Assembly (NCBI RefSeq): GCF_900291955.1
Contig: NZ_OLMR01000003.1
Span: 265,809 to 329,808, forward strand
Source: Pseudoruminococcus massiliensis
Lineage (GTDB): Bacteria; Bacillota; Clostridia; Oscillospirales; Acutalibacteraceae
Direction of reading: 5' to 3'
DNA length: 64,000 bases
This document shows, in pieces, positions 8,982-17,698 of this stretch (position 1 is its first letter; every line of letters begins with the position of its first letter). The notes under the pieces are model-generated. The model searched no databases. It had not been told where the DNA came from and saw only the letters and a program-made list of their open reading frames with translations. A program made the translations under genes and the position numbers.

Positions 8982-10088
8982 ATGTACGATTATCTAATTG
9001 TTGGTTCAGGTCTTTACGGTGCGATGTTCGCATATGAGGCGAAAAAGAGAGGAAAAAAGTGCCTTGTTATCGATAAGAGAAATCATATCGGCGGTAATAT
9101 CTACTGCGAAAATATCGAGGGTATCAATGTTCATAAATATGGTGCCCATATTTTTCATACAAGTGACAAGAAGATTTGGGATTATATTAATACATTCGCA
9201 GGATTCAATAACTATATTAACTCCCCTGTTGCTATTTATAAGGACGAACTTTATAATCTCCCATTCAATATGAATACATTCTCTAAGCTTTGGGGTATTA
9301 AGACACCTGCTGAGGCTAAGAAAATTATTGCTGACCAGATTGCCGACCTCAACATTACAGAGCCTAAAAACCTTGAAGAACAGGCTCTCTCACTTGTAGG
9401 TAAAGATGTTTATCAAAAGCTTATCAAGGGCTACACAGAAAAGCAATGGGAGCGTGACTGCAAAGACCTTCCTGCATTTATCATTAAGCGTCTTCCACTC
9501 CGCTTTACATTCGATAACAACTACTTCAATGACCGCTATCAAGGTATTCCTATTGGTGGTTATACAAAGATTATCGAAAAAATGCTTGATGGCATTGATG
9601 TTCTTACTGACACAGACTATTTTGAATGGATTAAGGATAGCAATAATGCAGCAAGTATCAAGAAAACGCTCTTTACAGGACCTATCGACCAATTCTATAA
9701 CTATTGCTATGGTGTTCTCGAATATCGTTCTGTTCGCTTTGAAACAGAAGTTCTTGATACAGATAACTATCAGGGTAACGCTGTGGTAAACTACACAGAC
9801 AGAGAAGTTCCATACACAAGAATTATCGAGCATAAGCATTTTGAATTTGGCAAACAGCCTAAGACTGTCATTTCTCGTGAATATTCTTCCGAGTGGAAGC
9901 TTGGTGATGAGCCATACTACACAATCAATGATGATAAGAATAACTCACTTTTCGCTAAATATAGAGAACTTGCTGATAAGGAAGAAAATGTTATTTTTGG
10001 TGGTCGTCTTGGTAACTATAAGTATTACGATATGGATAAGGTTATCGCTGCTGTATTCGAGGCTATTGCTAAAGAATTTGGTGAATAA
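8982..10088 (+). CDS. glf: UDP-galactopyranose mutase
   Basis: This 368-residue flavoenzyme converts UDP-galactopyranose to UDP-galactofuranose in the cytoplasm. The FAD-binding start YDYLIVGSGLYGAMFAYEAK leads to the GKKCLVIDKRNHIGGNIY segment and KYGAHIFHTSDKKIWDYI, all classic for Glf. Further family marks are YTEKQWERDCKDLP and RLPLRFTFDNNYFNDRYQG, and the C-terminal ARG-equivalent region VIFGGRLGNYKYYDMD. The length is typical (about 370). I use the ATG at 8982; a TTG 9 nt earlier overlaps the preceding stop. It supplies the donor for the two galactofuranosyltransferase-like genes that follow. Confidence 0.95.
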   Translation: MYDYLIVGSGLYGAMFAYEAKKRGKKCLVIDKRNHIGGNIYCENIEGINVHKYGAHIFHTSDKKIWDYINTFAGFNNYINSPVAIYKDELYNLPFNMNTFSKLWGIKTPAEAKKIIADQIADLNITEPKNLEEQALSLVGKDVYQKLIKGYTEKQWERDCKDLPAFIIKRLPLRFTFDNNYFNDRYQGIPIGGYTKIIEKMLDGIDVLTDTDYFEWIKDSNNAASIKKTLFTGPIDQFYNYCYGVLEYRSVRFETEVLDTDNYQGNAVVNYTDREVPYTRIIEHKHFEFGKQPKTVISREYSSEWKLGDEPYYTINDDKNNSLFAKYRELADKEENVIFGGRLGNYKYYDMDKVIAAVFEAIAKEFGE

Positions 10089-10113
10089 GATATAGATTTC
10101 TAATAGATTTTCC

Positions 10114-10139
10114 ATAGGGAATCCGTCCGGATTCCCTAT
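10114..10139 (+). terminator. Strong hairpin between glf and the galactofuranosyltransferase
   Basis: The 12-bp arms ATAGGGAATCCG and CGGATTCCCTAT are perfect complements separated by two bases, in effect a tetraloop hairpin. CATTTTAT follows. It may terminate or reduce read-through from glf into the next gene, which starts 26 nt later. Confidence 0.6.
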
Positions 10140-10164
10140 CATTTTATAAAAGGAGTATTTCAAA

Positions 10165-11862
10165 ATGTTGCTATTTGAGCTATCTTTTCCTATACTTGTC
10201 GATGAAAGCAAGCTTTATTTCGATGGTATTGGCACAAGCTATAATAATTCTCTTAATATCAAAGGTGGTACTTCTTGTAGCTTGTGCAGCTACTTTAATA
10301 GCTTTTCCGCTGGCAAATATAGAAAATATACTCTTGCTCAAAATATCACCTTTAATATTAAAATTCAAGGCTTTGCCGAAATTTTTATAAAGCGTGAAAA
10401 TGGCAACATTATTACTTCAAGACTTATAGAAAATAGCAAGCCTGAAGCCCTTGCAATAACTTTTTCAATTATAGATGCCAAAGATGGAGAAATTTTCTAT
10501 CCTGAAATATCAGCAAAAAGTGATTGTCAGATTTTTGGTGGCTCTTATGAAACAAAAGTAAGCCCTCAAAGAGATATTCTGCTTGGTGCGTCATTCTGCA
10601 CATATAAGCGTGAAAAGTATATCATTTCAAATATGGAGCGTCTGCGTGACTTTGGCTTGAAATACTCTATCCCACTAAAGGTTTTTGTTGTGGATAATGG
10701 TTCTACACTACCTGAAACACTTTCTGACAACACAATTACAATTATACATAATCCAAACTGCGGTGGTAGTGGTGGCTTTGCAAGAGGTTTGCTTGAGGGT
10801 GTTAATTTTGGCTGTTCGCATATCATTTTTCTTGATGATGACATAAGCCTCGATACAAATGTTATTCTCAAAACCTATTCCCTACTAAAAATTCTAAAGC
10901 CTGAATATTATGATAGCTTTATCGGCGGTGCAATGCTCCATTCTGAAATTCCATATTTACAGCACGAATGTGGCGCTTTATGGGACGGCTTTTATCTTTC
11001 GCCTATCGGACACGAAGTAGATTTGCGTAAAAAAGAAAGTGTTATCGCAAACGAAAAACTCCAAAAAGCAGATTATCAAGCTTGGTGGTATTGTTGCTTT
11101 CCAACTTCATTTGGAGAAAATTTCGGCTATCCTATGCCCTATTTCATCAAAAGCGATGATGTAGAGTATGGTATTCGCTGTCAAAAACCTATCATAACTA
11201 TGAACGGCATTGCTGTCTGGCACGATGGCTTTGAGGGAAAGTATGCTGGACATTTTGAATACTACATAAAAAGAAATGAACTTATAAATACTGCTCTCCA
11301 CAACAAAAATACAGGCATAATTACAAATATCCGCAAATTATTTGCATCAACTGCAAGACTTACATTATTACAAAGATATTTTCTTGCAGAATTAGTGGTT
11401 AAAGCATATGACGATTTTATGGAAGGTCCTGAAAAACTTCTCAGCATAGATATTGCAGAATATAATACTTATCTTTCCTCACTTGCTAAACCTGCAAATG
11501 ATAAAAGCATTATCGGCAATGCGAAAATTATTTCAAAGCCTAAAATAGTAAATTCTGCACTATATTATCCAAGCTTCGGAGGAAATATTTTTCCATCAAA
11601 GAATATTTGCATAGAGCTTCCTTTGACAGATATTGAAATCAGAAAGACCTTTCGTGCAAGATACATTGCACATACTAAAACAGATGGTTCGACTGCATTT
11701 GTAACAAAACTCAAGAAACGAAAGCTTTTCTGGGTTGTTGGAAAAACTATTCGTATGTTTTTCAAATTTCTTACAAAGTATAAAAAGGTTCGTTCAGATT
11801 ATATACACAATCAAGAAAAACTAACTTCAAAACAATACTGGCAAAATTACTTCTCAAAATAA
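10165..11862 (+). CDS. GlfT2-like galactofuranosyltransferase (GT2 family)
   Basis: This 565-residue protein has the GlfT2 architecture. A beta-rich N-terminal domain covers about residues 1-140. A GT-A domain follows with LLGASFCTYKREKYI, VFVVDNGSTL, HNPNCGGSGGFARGLLEG and the metal-binding DDD in HIIFLDDDISLD. WWYCCFP, FIKSDDVEYGIR and WHDGFEGKY complete the acceptor and catalytic site pattern. The family adds galactofuranose from UDP-Galf to growing glycans. The glf gene directly upstream supports that donor. A GGAG site precedes the ATG. A second family member lies convergently downstream; the two probably make different linkages or act on different acceptors. Confidence 0.88.
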   Translation: MLLFELSFPILVDESKLYFDGIGTSYNNSLNIKGGTSCSLCSYFNSFSAGKYRKYTLAQNITFNIKIQGFAEIFIKRENGNIITSRLIENSKPEALAITFSIIDAKDGEIFYPEISAKSDCQIFGGSYETKVSPQRDILLGASFCTYKREKYIISNMERLRDFGLKYSIPLKVFVVDNGSTLPETLSDNTITIIHNPNCGGSGGFARGLLEGVNFGCSHIIFLDDDISLDTNVILKTYSLLKILKPEYYDSFIGGAMLHSEIPYLQHECGALWDGFYLSPIGHEVDLRKKESVIANEKLQKADYQAWWYCCFPTSFGENFGYPMPYFIKSDDVEYGIRCQKPIITMNGIAVWHDGFEGKYAGHFEYYIKRNELINTALHNKNTGIITNIRKLFASTARLTLLQRYFLAELVVKAYDDFMEGPEKLLSIDIAEYNTYLSSLAKPANDKSIIGNAKIISKPKIVNSALYYPSFGGNIFPSKNICIELPLTDIEIRKTFRARYIAHTKTDGSTAFVTKLKKRKLFWVVGKTIRMFFKFLTKYKKVRSDYIHNQEKLTSKQYWQNYFSK

Positions 11863-11865
11863 GCA

Positions 11866-11904
11866 AAAATAGCTAATCTCCTTTATCAGAAGATTAGCTA
11901 TTTT
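11866..11904. terminator. Bidirectional terminator between convergent galactofuranosyltransferase genes
   Basis: A 14-bp perfect stem (AAAATAGCTAATCT with AGATTAGCTATTTT) has an 11-nt loop. A and T tracts flank both sides, so it can end transcription from both converging genes. Confidence 0.8.
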
Positions 11905-11916
11905 ATTTATGATTTA

Positions 11917-13737
11917 TTATTTAATTCCAAGATAGTTAAGCCAGAATTCATAAGATGTATATTCATCTTTCTTCTTTCTGAACTCTTCCTCAACTTTCTT
12001 ATGATTTCTCTTATAATTTCTTATAGTCTTTTTATAGTGCTTACGAAGTTCAAGATATTTCTTTCTTGAAAGCACACGCATAGCACCAGTATTTTCATAT
12101 GGATTAACAGCAAGGAGAACCTTTCTCTTATACTGTTTTTTCGGGCAGTTAAACCAATCGTAAGCGATTACGCCAACATCATCAGTAAGCATAAACTTTG
12201 GATACAAATGTCCGTTTACAGTAATTTTATAGAATACCTTTTGCCAGAAACCAAGCTCCTCAAACTTATAAAGGTCATCAAGATTAACCTCAATATCAGG
12301 ATAATTTTCCTCTATTGGTACAAGCTTTTCGTTCATTGCACCATGTTCTTTCATAATTCGTTCGCCCTCAGGCTTAAAGAGGAAATCTGGGCCTTTCATA
12401 AAGTCATCAATAGACTCAAGCAAAAGCTCACAGCTATTGTAATTAAATCTGCGGATTTCAACTTTATAGAAGTCTGTAATTCTCTTAACGAAGTCTATAT
12501 CTTGGCATACACCACTAAATGCTTGGAAAATAAGACTGTTTCTATGAACCTGATAAAGCTCCATAGCAGCATTATACTTTGTAACAAAGCCCATATGCCA
12601 AATGCAGATACCATTCAAAGTGATAAACTTTGCATCATTCCTAAGGCTATACTCAACATCATCACCACGAATAAAGAGTGGTAATGGAAGCTTATTTGCT
12701 TCAATATAGGTTGTAGGAATACAGCAGTACCACCAGCCTGCATAATGGTCATCAAACTTATCATAGTTTTCTTCGTTTTTAACAACAGAATCCCATTTCT
12801 GAAGCTCGAATGAAGGCTTCTGAGGACCATATGAACCGTCCTTATGTACATAACCAACATCTTCATGCTGAACATTCATCTTTTCATAGTAGAGCATAGC
12901 ACCACTAACGAATCTATCTTGATATTCGTCTTTGACAACTCTAAGCAGATAGAATGTACGCTTTAAGCTTTCTGCAACGATAATAACATCATCATCCATA
13001 AGCAAAACATGAGTAGGCTTTTTCTTGCCACGCAGAGCCTCAATCATACCTCTTGCATATCCACCCGAGCCACCAACATTTTGGTTCGGGAAAACATGCA
13101 TCTTGCTGCCGTTGAAATCATCAGGATTAAGTGTTCTGCCGTTATCTACTATATTAACATAGAAATGGTCTGAGCATTCATCATTACAATAGAGAATTTC
13201 ATTCTTAAGCATTTCTGCGTTTTTAGTAATAAATTCTTCTTTCTTAAATGTAGTTGTAGCAATAGCTATATCTACATTACGCACTTGCTCCTCATCAATC
13301 TCTGTAGCATAGTAGCCAGAATAGATTTCACACTCTGAAAGTGAAGAAATCTGAAAAGAAATAACCGAACTTTTTTCTTGCTCAAAGTTAATAACAAGCT
13401 CTGTTGGTTCTGGGAAGTTATAATGCTTATCTTCGGAAATTTCCTTTTCTATAACATTGTTTCTGATATAATGACCGAAAGTGTTTACAAAAAAGTGTCC
13501 TTTAATTTTAAGATGAAGTGATACATTAGTTATATTGGTAAAATGCTTCCATTTTTTAATAGAAAATGAATTAAAGTAAGTAAAAAATTCAACAAAACGA
13601 TATTGAGGAAGCATATAGCCACCCAATTCGTCATTATAAAACAATCTATCTCCACGATATTGAAGCCACCAATGCTCATTGAGATATTTGTTAGTAGGAA
13701 ATACTAAATTTTGAAGCTTTAGCGTAACAAGACCCAT
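11917..13737 (-). CDS. Second GlfT2-like galactofuranosyltransferase (GT2 family)
   Basis: This 606-residue paralogue of the convergent gene shares its layout. A beta-rich N-terminus contains LNEHWWLQYRGDRLFYN. The GT-A domain has IAIATTTFKKEEFI, VNIVDNGRTL, FPNQNVGGSGGYARGMIEAL and the DDD metal site in HVLLMDDDVIIV. GWWYCCIPT, FIRGDDVEYSLR and WHMGFVTKY match the acceptor-site motifs. It should transfer galactofuranose from UDP-Galf. The basic C-terminal tail (KKTIRNYKRNHKKVEEEFRKK) could contact membrane or polyanionic glycan. AGGAG lies upstream of the ATG and a good promoter sits at 13832-13860. It is transcribed alone on the minus strand. Confidence 0.88.
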   Translation of the reverse strand: MGLVTLKLQNLVFPTNKYLNEHWWLQYRGDRLFYNDELGGYMLPQYRFVEFFTYFNSFSIKKWKHFTNITNVSLHLKIKGHFFVNTFGHYIRNNVIEKEISEDKHYNFPEPTELVINFEQEKSSVISFQISSLSECEIYSGYYATEIDEEQVRNVDIAIATTTFKKEEFITKNAEMLKNEILYCNDECSDHFYVNIVDNGRTLNPDDFNGSKMHVFPNQNVGGSGGYARGMIEALRGKKKPTHVLLMDDDVIIVAESLKRTFYLLRVVKDEYQDRFVSGAMLYYEKMNVQHEDVGYVHKDGSYGPQKPSFELQKWDSVVKNEENYDKFDDHYAGWWYCCIPTTYIEANKLPLPLFIRGDDVEYSLRNDAKFITLNGICIWHMGFVTKYNAAMELYQVHRNSLIFQAFSGVCQDIDFVKRITDFYKVEIRRFNYNSCELLLESIDDFMKGPDFLFKPEGERIMKEHGAMNEKLVPIEENYPDIEVNLDDLYKFEELGFWQKVFYKITVNGHLYPKFMLTDDVGVIAYDWFNCPKKQYKRKVLLAVNPYENTGAMRVLSRKKYLELRKHYKKTIRNYKRNHKKVEEEFRKKKDEYTSYEFWLNYLGIK

Positions 13738-13831
13738 AGATTTAAACTCTCCTAAAACATAAAAATTATTTAGTTATAAAGTGCTTTAAAGCAGTTCACA
13801 AAGCAAAACTACATTTTTTCATACATATATA

Positions 13832-13860
13832 ATCATACCGCCTTAAAGTCTAATTGTCAA
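13832..13860 (-). promoter_or_regulatory. Promoter of the minus-strand galactofuranosyltransferase gene
   Basis: On the minus strand, TTGACA (13855-13860), 17 nt, TATGAT (13832-13837). It lies about 95 nt upstream of the start codon. Confidence 0.7.
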
Positions 13861-13928
13861 CAACATTCTTACAATACCGGTATAATACTACAAATCACAC
13901 ACTTTTTATATGGAATAATTAGTACTTA

Positions 13929-14918
13929 TTAACCAAGTGGTGACATAAGTTCATCATATTTATTTGAAAGGATTTCTGCAAAAAGAAAATCACCCATCTT
14001 ATAAGCTGCAAAAGATGCCTTATTATATAAGCTTCCGTGCATTTTTTCTATAATTTGTTTGAGAATTGGCTCAGACCATTCCCACAAATCTTCTGCTAAA
14101 TCCTCAGTATGTAAAATAATATCCATACACTGCTCAAGAGCATTTCTGCCTATTCCAGTATTATACCACTCATCAATAGAGTGAAGTCTTGGAATAAGCA
14201 TATCGAAAACCTTTGACGCCTCATCATACTGCTTATTTTTATTATAGATTATAAGAAGCTCGAGCATACGGTTGCAAATTGCATAATTATTACCAGTCAT
14301 AGCCTCCATATTTAAGAGCATTTTTGCACAATAAATTTCATTATCAACATCGCCAATATTCTTAAAATTTCTCATACAGAAATACATCTTTGCTTCATCG
14401 CATATATCATTTGAATATGTATATTCAACAAGCAATTTTTTGGCAAGTTCTTTTTCATCAAGTTCTACTAAAAGCTCAACAGCTTCTTCAAGGCTATAAC
14501 TCTCAAGCTTTGGTGAAACATATTTGCTATTATATCCACCATAGCAATCGAAGTTAGCTTGCTTTGCCCTCTCAAAAAGCACCTCTCTATCTGGAACATC
14601 ATATTTATTCATCAATTCAGTAAGAATTTCAAGACTTCTTCCTATTCCTTGAAAGCTATTGCTTTCTCTATCAAACAATTCCTCGTTAAATAGCTTTAAA
14701 ATCAAGCCATCAATTCTAAAATGTTCCTCATATTTATGAGTATATAAAATGGCATATGATAATCTCAATCTATTTTTATAATTTGCATCATTTGTGCCAT
14801 ATTCTTTTGTATAGATTTCTTTGTAGCAATACTGCTCTATATTTCCATCTAACGCTAAAGCTAATTCTTCATCATACTTTTCAAAAAGTTCTTTTAATAG
14901 CTTTTTGTAGTCTGTCAT
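13929..14918 (-). CDS. Hypothetical helical-repeat (TPR-like) protein
   Basis: I recognise no named family. This is a cytosolic protein of about 329 residues, acidic and rich in Leu, Glu and Tyr, with helix pairs such as EEAVELLVELDEKELAKKLL and KNKQYDEASKVFDMLIPRL that resemble TPR-like repeats. There is no signal peptide or membrane segment. I place the start at the ATG at 14918, because GAGGTG lies about 6 nt upstream; an earlier ATG pair at 14933 overlaps the end of the patatin gene and has no good ribosome site. It follows the patatin-like gene directly and is probably co-transcribed. A scaffold or partner role is only a guess from the repeats. Confidence 0.65.
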   Translation of the reverse strand: MTDYKKLLKELFEKYDEELALALDGNIEQYCYKEIYTKEYGTNDANYKNRLRLSYAILYTHKYEEHFRIDGLILKLFNEELFDRESNSFQGIGRSLEILTELMNKYDVPDREVLFERAKQANFDCYGGYNSKYVSPKLESYSLEEAVELLVELDEKELAKKLLVEYTYSNDICDEAKMYFCMRNFKNIGDVDNEIYCAKMLLNMEAMTGNNYAICNRMLELLIIYNKNKQYDEASKVFDMLIPRLHSIDEWYNTGIGRNALEQCMDIILHTEDLAEDLWEWSEPILKQIIEKMHGSLYNKASFAAYKMGDFLFAEILSNKYDELMSPLG

Positions 14919-14929
14919 TTTGCACCTCA

Positions 14930-15787
14930 TCAAGAATGAATTATCATAAACCTTATAATTTCTCTTGCGGCATTGTTACCGTCATTCAAGCCCCATTCAT
15001 AGACCGTTTTCAGCTTATCTCTGTTTCTTGTATATCTGCCAACAGGCATAGGCTCTGGTGGCTGAATAACAATAGCCTTTCCCTGTTCTTGCATTTGATA
15101 GCAAAGCTCTTTTTGTCTATTATATACGGCTGGTCTTACCAACATAGTTTCTACAAAATTAGGATAATCTTTAAATTTCTTTCTCAATATAGGCTCGGGG
15201 AAATCTGGTTTAGGTGGTTTTCTGTAATATTTATCCTGTGTCAAAACGATAATATTATATTCGTGGCCGTCCGAAATAGCCTTTTCAATCAAAATAGGGT
15301 CGCCTATACCGCCATCAAGAAGCTTATAATCTCTGAAATTCACAATCGGCGATACAAGTGGCAAAGATGATGATGCTTTTACAGGTATAAAATCCTCGTC
15401 TAAATCTTGCTTAGTAAAATACAGAGGTTTACCTGTGATACAATCCGTTGTACCTATTGTAAGCCTTGTGTGGCTCTTAAAAAATTCATAATAATCAAAT
15501 GGTATCAGCTCTCTTGAAAGCTCATTAAATATAAAATCCAGGCCGAAAAATGAACCCGTTTTTAAGTATGAATTAATGCTAAGATACCTCGGGTCACGAA
15601 TATATTCATCAAATATTTTATAATTTCTGCCACGCTGCTTAGAAATATAACTAAGTGAATTACAAGCACCAGCCGACACTCCATAAACATCATTAACAAA
15701 TATTTTATTATCAATCAAGGCATCAAGCACTCCTGCAGTATAAACTCCACGAGTACCTCCGCCCTCAAGTATCAAACCAACTGACAT
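14930..15787 (-). CDS. Patatin-like phospholipase/acyl hydrolase
   Basis: This 285-residue member of the bacterial patatin (RssA/YjjU-like) family carries the oxyanion-hole glycines GGGTRG at 9-14. The nucleophile elbow GVSAG has Ser38. The catalytic aspartate is in the LLDGGIGDP motif. With Ser and Asp it should act as a lipid acyl hydrolase in the cytoplasm or at the inner membrane. The YRKPPKPDFP and YNRQKELCYQMQEQGKAIVI stretches match the family's C-terminal part. There is an AAGGTGG site before the ATG. The physiological substrate is unknown. It overlaps by a few bases or lies next to the helical-repeat gene downstream. Confidence 0.88.
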   Translation of the reverse strand: MSVGLILEGGGTRGVYTAGVLDALIDNKIFVNDVYGVSAGACNSLSYISKQRGRNYKIFDEYIRDPRYLSINSYLKTGSFFGLDFIFNELSRELIPFDYYEFFKSHTRLTIGTTDCITGKPLYFTKQDLDEDFIPVKASSSLPLVSPIVNFRDYKLLDGGIGDPILIEKAISDGHEYNIIVLTQDKYYRKPPKPDFPEPILRKKFKDYPNFVETMLVRPAVYNRQKELCYQMQEQGKAIVIQPPEPMPVGRYTRNRDKLKTVYEWGLNDGNNAAREIIRFMIIHS

Positions 15788-15873
15788 AATTCCACCACCT
15801 TATTGTAATAATTTTATTATATCCTTATTTTTGAAAAAAATCCATATATTTCATAAAAAGTATTTATACAATT

Positions 15874-16752
15874 TTATATCAAATTAAAATCTGGAACATA
15901 CTCCTCACTTGCAGATGAAAGCTCCTGCAAAAAACCATCAAGCTCTGTTGTATCAAGATAGTCAAGTACTTTCTGATACTCTTTTTCCGTAAGCCTTCTG
16001 CTTATCTCTGGATATTTTTCTGCATTTCCAAGCGGTATATACTGTGACATAAGACTTAGCAAAATCTTGTCTGAAAATTGGTCGAGTATATCAAGCACAT
16101 CGAAAGAATTTTCGATATTATTCGGCAGAATCAAGTGTCGAACGATAACTCCACTCTGCATAATACCCTTATCATCAAATTTTGCCTCTCCGCTTTGACG
16201 AATCATTTCTTTAAGCGAAGCAAGGGCATTTTCCAAATAATTTGGTGCATTGGAATATTTTTTCGCAAGAGTATTACTTGCATACTTAAAATCTGGCATA
16301 TAAATATCGACTATACCCTCAAATTTATGGATTGTTTCAGCACTTTCATAACCACCAGTATTAAATACAATCGGCACAGATGGACGATATTCCTTAAACA
16401 CATCAAGCAAAAATTCCGCATACGGTGTCGGGCTAACAAGATTTATATTATTAACCCCCTGTTCTATCAATTCTTCACAAGCTTTTATAAAATCTTTTTT
16501 TGTAAAAATTTTACCAATAGGTTCCCTACTTATTTTGCTGTTCTGACAAAACACGCAACCAAGCACACAGCTTGAAAAGAATATTGTTCCTGAACCATTT
16601 TCTCCACTTATACAAGGTTCTTCCCAAAAATGTGGAGCTATTCTTGCTATTTTAGGAAGTGTTCCAGCATGACAAAAGCCTTTTCCGCCATTTTCATCTC
16701 GATAAGCTGAACATTTTCTTGGACAAATAGCACAAGCCTCTATAACACTCAC
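15874..16752 (-). CDS. PflX-like radical SAM protein (pyruvate-formate-lyase-activase homologue)
   Basis: This 292-residue protein matches the uncharacterised PflX family (COG1313). It has an N-terminal cysteine cluster (ACAICPRKCSAYRDENGGKG then CHAG), and a radical SAM motif SSCVLGCVFCQN with cysteines in CxxxCxxC spacing near residues 61-68. NLVSPTPYAEFLLDVF and VFNTGGYE continue the barrel. The enzyme binds a 4Fe-4S cluster and S-adenosylmethionine; its target is not known. It is separated from the UPF0178 gene upstream by only 2 nt, so the two are in one operon with the membrane protein before them. Confidence 0.85.
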   Translation of the reverse strand: MSVIEACAICPRKCSAYRDENGGKGFCHAGTLPKIARIAPHFWEEPCISGENGSGTIFFSSCVLGCVFCQNSKISREPIGKIFTKKDFIKACEELIEQGVNNINLVSPTPYAEFLLDVFKEYRPSVPIVFNTGGYESAETIHKFEGIVDIYMPDFKYASNTLAKKYSNAPNYLENALASLKEMIRQSGEAKFDDKGIMQSGVIVRHLILPNNIENSFDVLDILDQFSDKILLSLMSQYIPLGNAEKYPEISRRLTEKEYQKVLDYLDTTELDGFLQELSSASEEYVPDFNLI

Positions 16753-16754
16753 AA

Positions 16755-17201
16755 CTATTCTCCTCTCTTTATCCTCATAATCAAATTTTCGAGTGATATT
16801 TTGAATTTCTCGTTCTGCTCTGCAGTTCTTTTTGTTGGTCCTTTCAGTCTACCGCCAGCCCGCCTTATCTTTTGCGCCTGATAGCGTGATTGCAAAAGTG
16901 AATCTATATTTGTTTCATCGTATATAAGTCCATTTTGATTAAGTGCAAAAGCCTTTTTCGATAAACACATTGCTGCAAGTCCATAATCCTGTGTTACACA
17001 TATATCTTCCTTAGAAAGCATATTTACCAAATAAAAATCTGCACTATCTCTGCCCTTTGAAACTGTAATCGTTTTTGCATCATCTCGCTCTATGGAATGA
17101 GCAGTATCGCAGATTATAATACACTCTAAGCCATAGTTTTTAGCCATAGAGATAGTCAAATCTATAACAGGACAGCCATCACCATCAATAAAAATCTTCA
17201 T
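16755..17201 (-). CDS. UPF0178 (YaiI/YqxD) family protein
   Basis: This 148-residue protein is full-length for DUF188/UPF0178. The diagnostic acidic motifs are present: IFIDGDGCPV at the start, SKGRDSADFYLVN in the middle and VTQDYGLA near residue 87, followed by RRAGGRLKGPTKRT. The fold is PIN/NYN-nuclease-like with conserved aspartates that could bind metal, but no activity is established for the family. It sits between a small membrane protein gene and the PflX-like gene with gaps of 13 and 2 nt. Confidence 0.92.
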   Translation of the reverse strand: MKIFIDGDGCPVIDLTISMAKNYGLECIIICDTAHSIERDDAKTITVSKGRDSADFYLVNMLSKEDICVTQDYGLAAMCLSKKAFALNQNGLIYDETNIDSLLQSRYQAQKIRRAGGRLKGPTKRTAEQNEKFKISLENLIMRIKRGE

Positions 17202-17214
17202 AATTATATCTCTT

Positions 17215-17607
17215 TTATTTCAAACTATTTTTATTTGCCTTTATATGTAGCAAAAGCATTATTATAAAACCTGAAATCAGCACTGAATAGAACCATAGCT
17301 CACTATTCCCGCTAATGTGATATGCAAATAAAGCAAAGGCAAAGCCCCAACAATAAGAAAGTAATATTGCAATCGCCCAGAAGCCTATCTGCGTATGCTG
17401 TATTAAAAATAACACAAGACACAAAACCGCCGATGCTACAAGGCAATATGCAGGGTGAATTGCTAAAGCCGAATAACAAAAATATCCACAGGCAGCAGAA
17501 ATCAACAAACTATCAAAAAGTATAATATTCCCGACAAAAAGACCGAGAATCGTTGACAAAAGAGGCAAGCCTAAAACTGCTACAAGCTTGATAAAGTCTA
17601 ATTGCAA
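17215..17607 (-). CDS. Small four-to-five-span membrane protein, unknown function
   Basis: This protein of about 130 residues is nearly all hydrophobic, with about four or five membrane segments and a short basic tail (HIKANKNSLK). No family is recognised. The open frame reaches back to a GTG at 17643, but that codon lies inside the adhE terminator stem. A GGGGGA ribosome site sits 7 nt before a TTG at 17607, so I place the start there. It begins an operon with UPF0178 and the PflX-like gene. Confidence 0.6.
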   Translation of the reverse strand: MQLDFIKLVAVLGLPLLSTILGLFVGNIILFDSLLISAACGYFCYSALAIHPAYCLVASAVLCLVLFLIQHTQIGFWAIAILLSYCWGFAFALFAYHISGNSELWFYSVLISGFIIMLLLHIKANKNSLK

Positions 17608-17638
17608 CAAAATTCCCCCTTTTGATATTAAAGAAAAT

Positions 17639-17665
17639 CCCACGAAACGACTAAGCGTCCGTGGG
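17639..17665 (-). terminator. adhE terminator
   Basis: The stem CCCACG/CGTGGG plus inner complementary bases lies downstream of the adhE stop. On the minus strand it is followed by ATTTTCTTT. Confidence 0.65.
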
Positions 17666-17698
17666 AATTCCTTAAGCAGTTAATATTTATAAGCGGTA

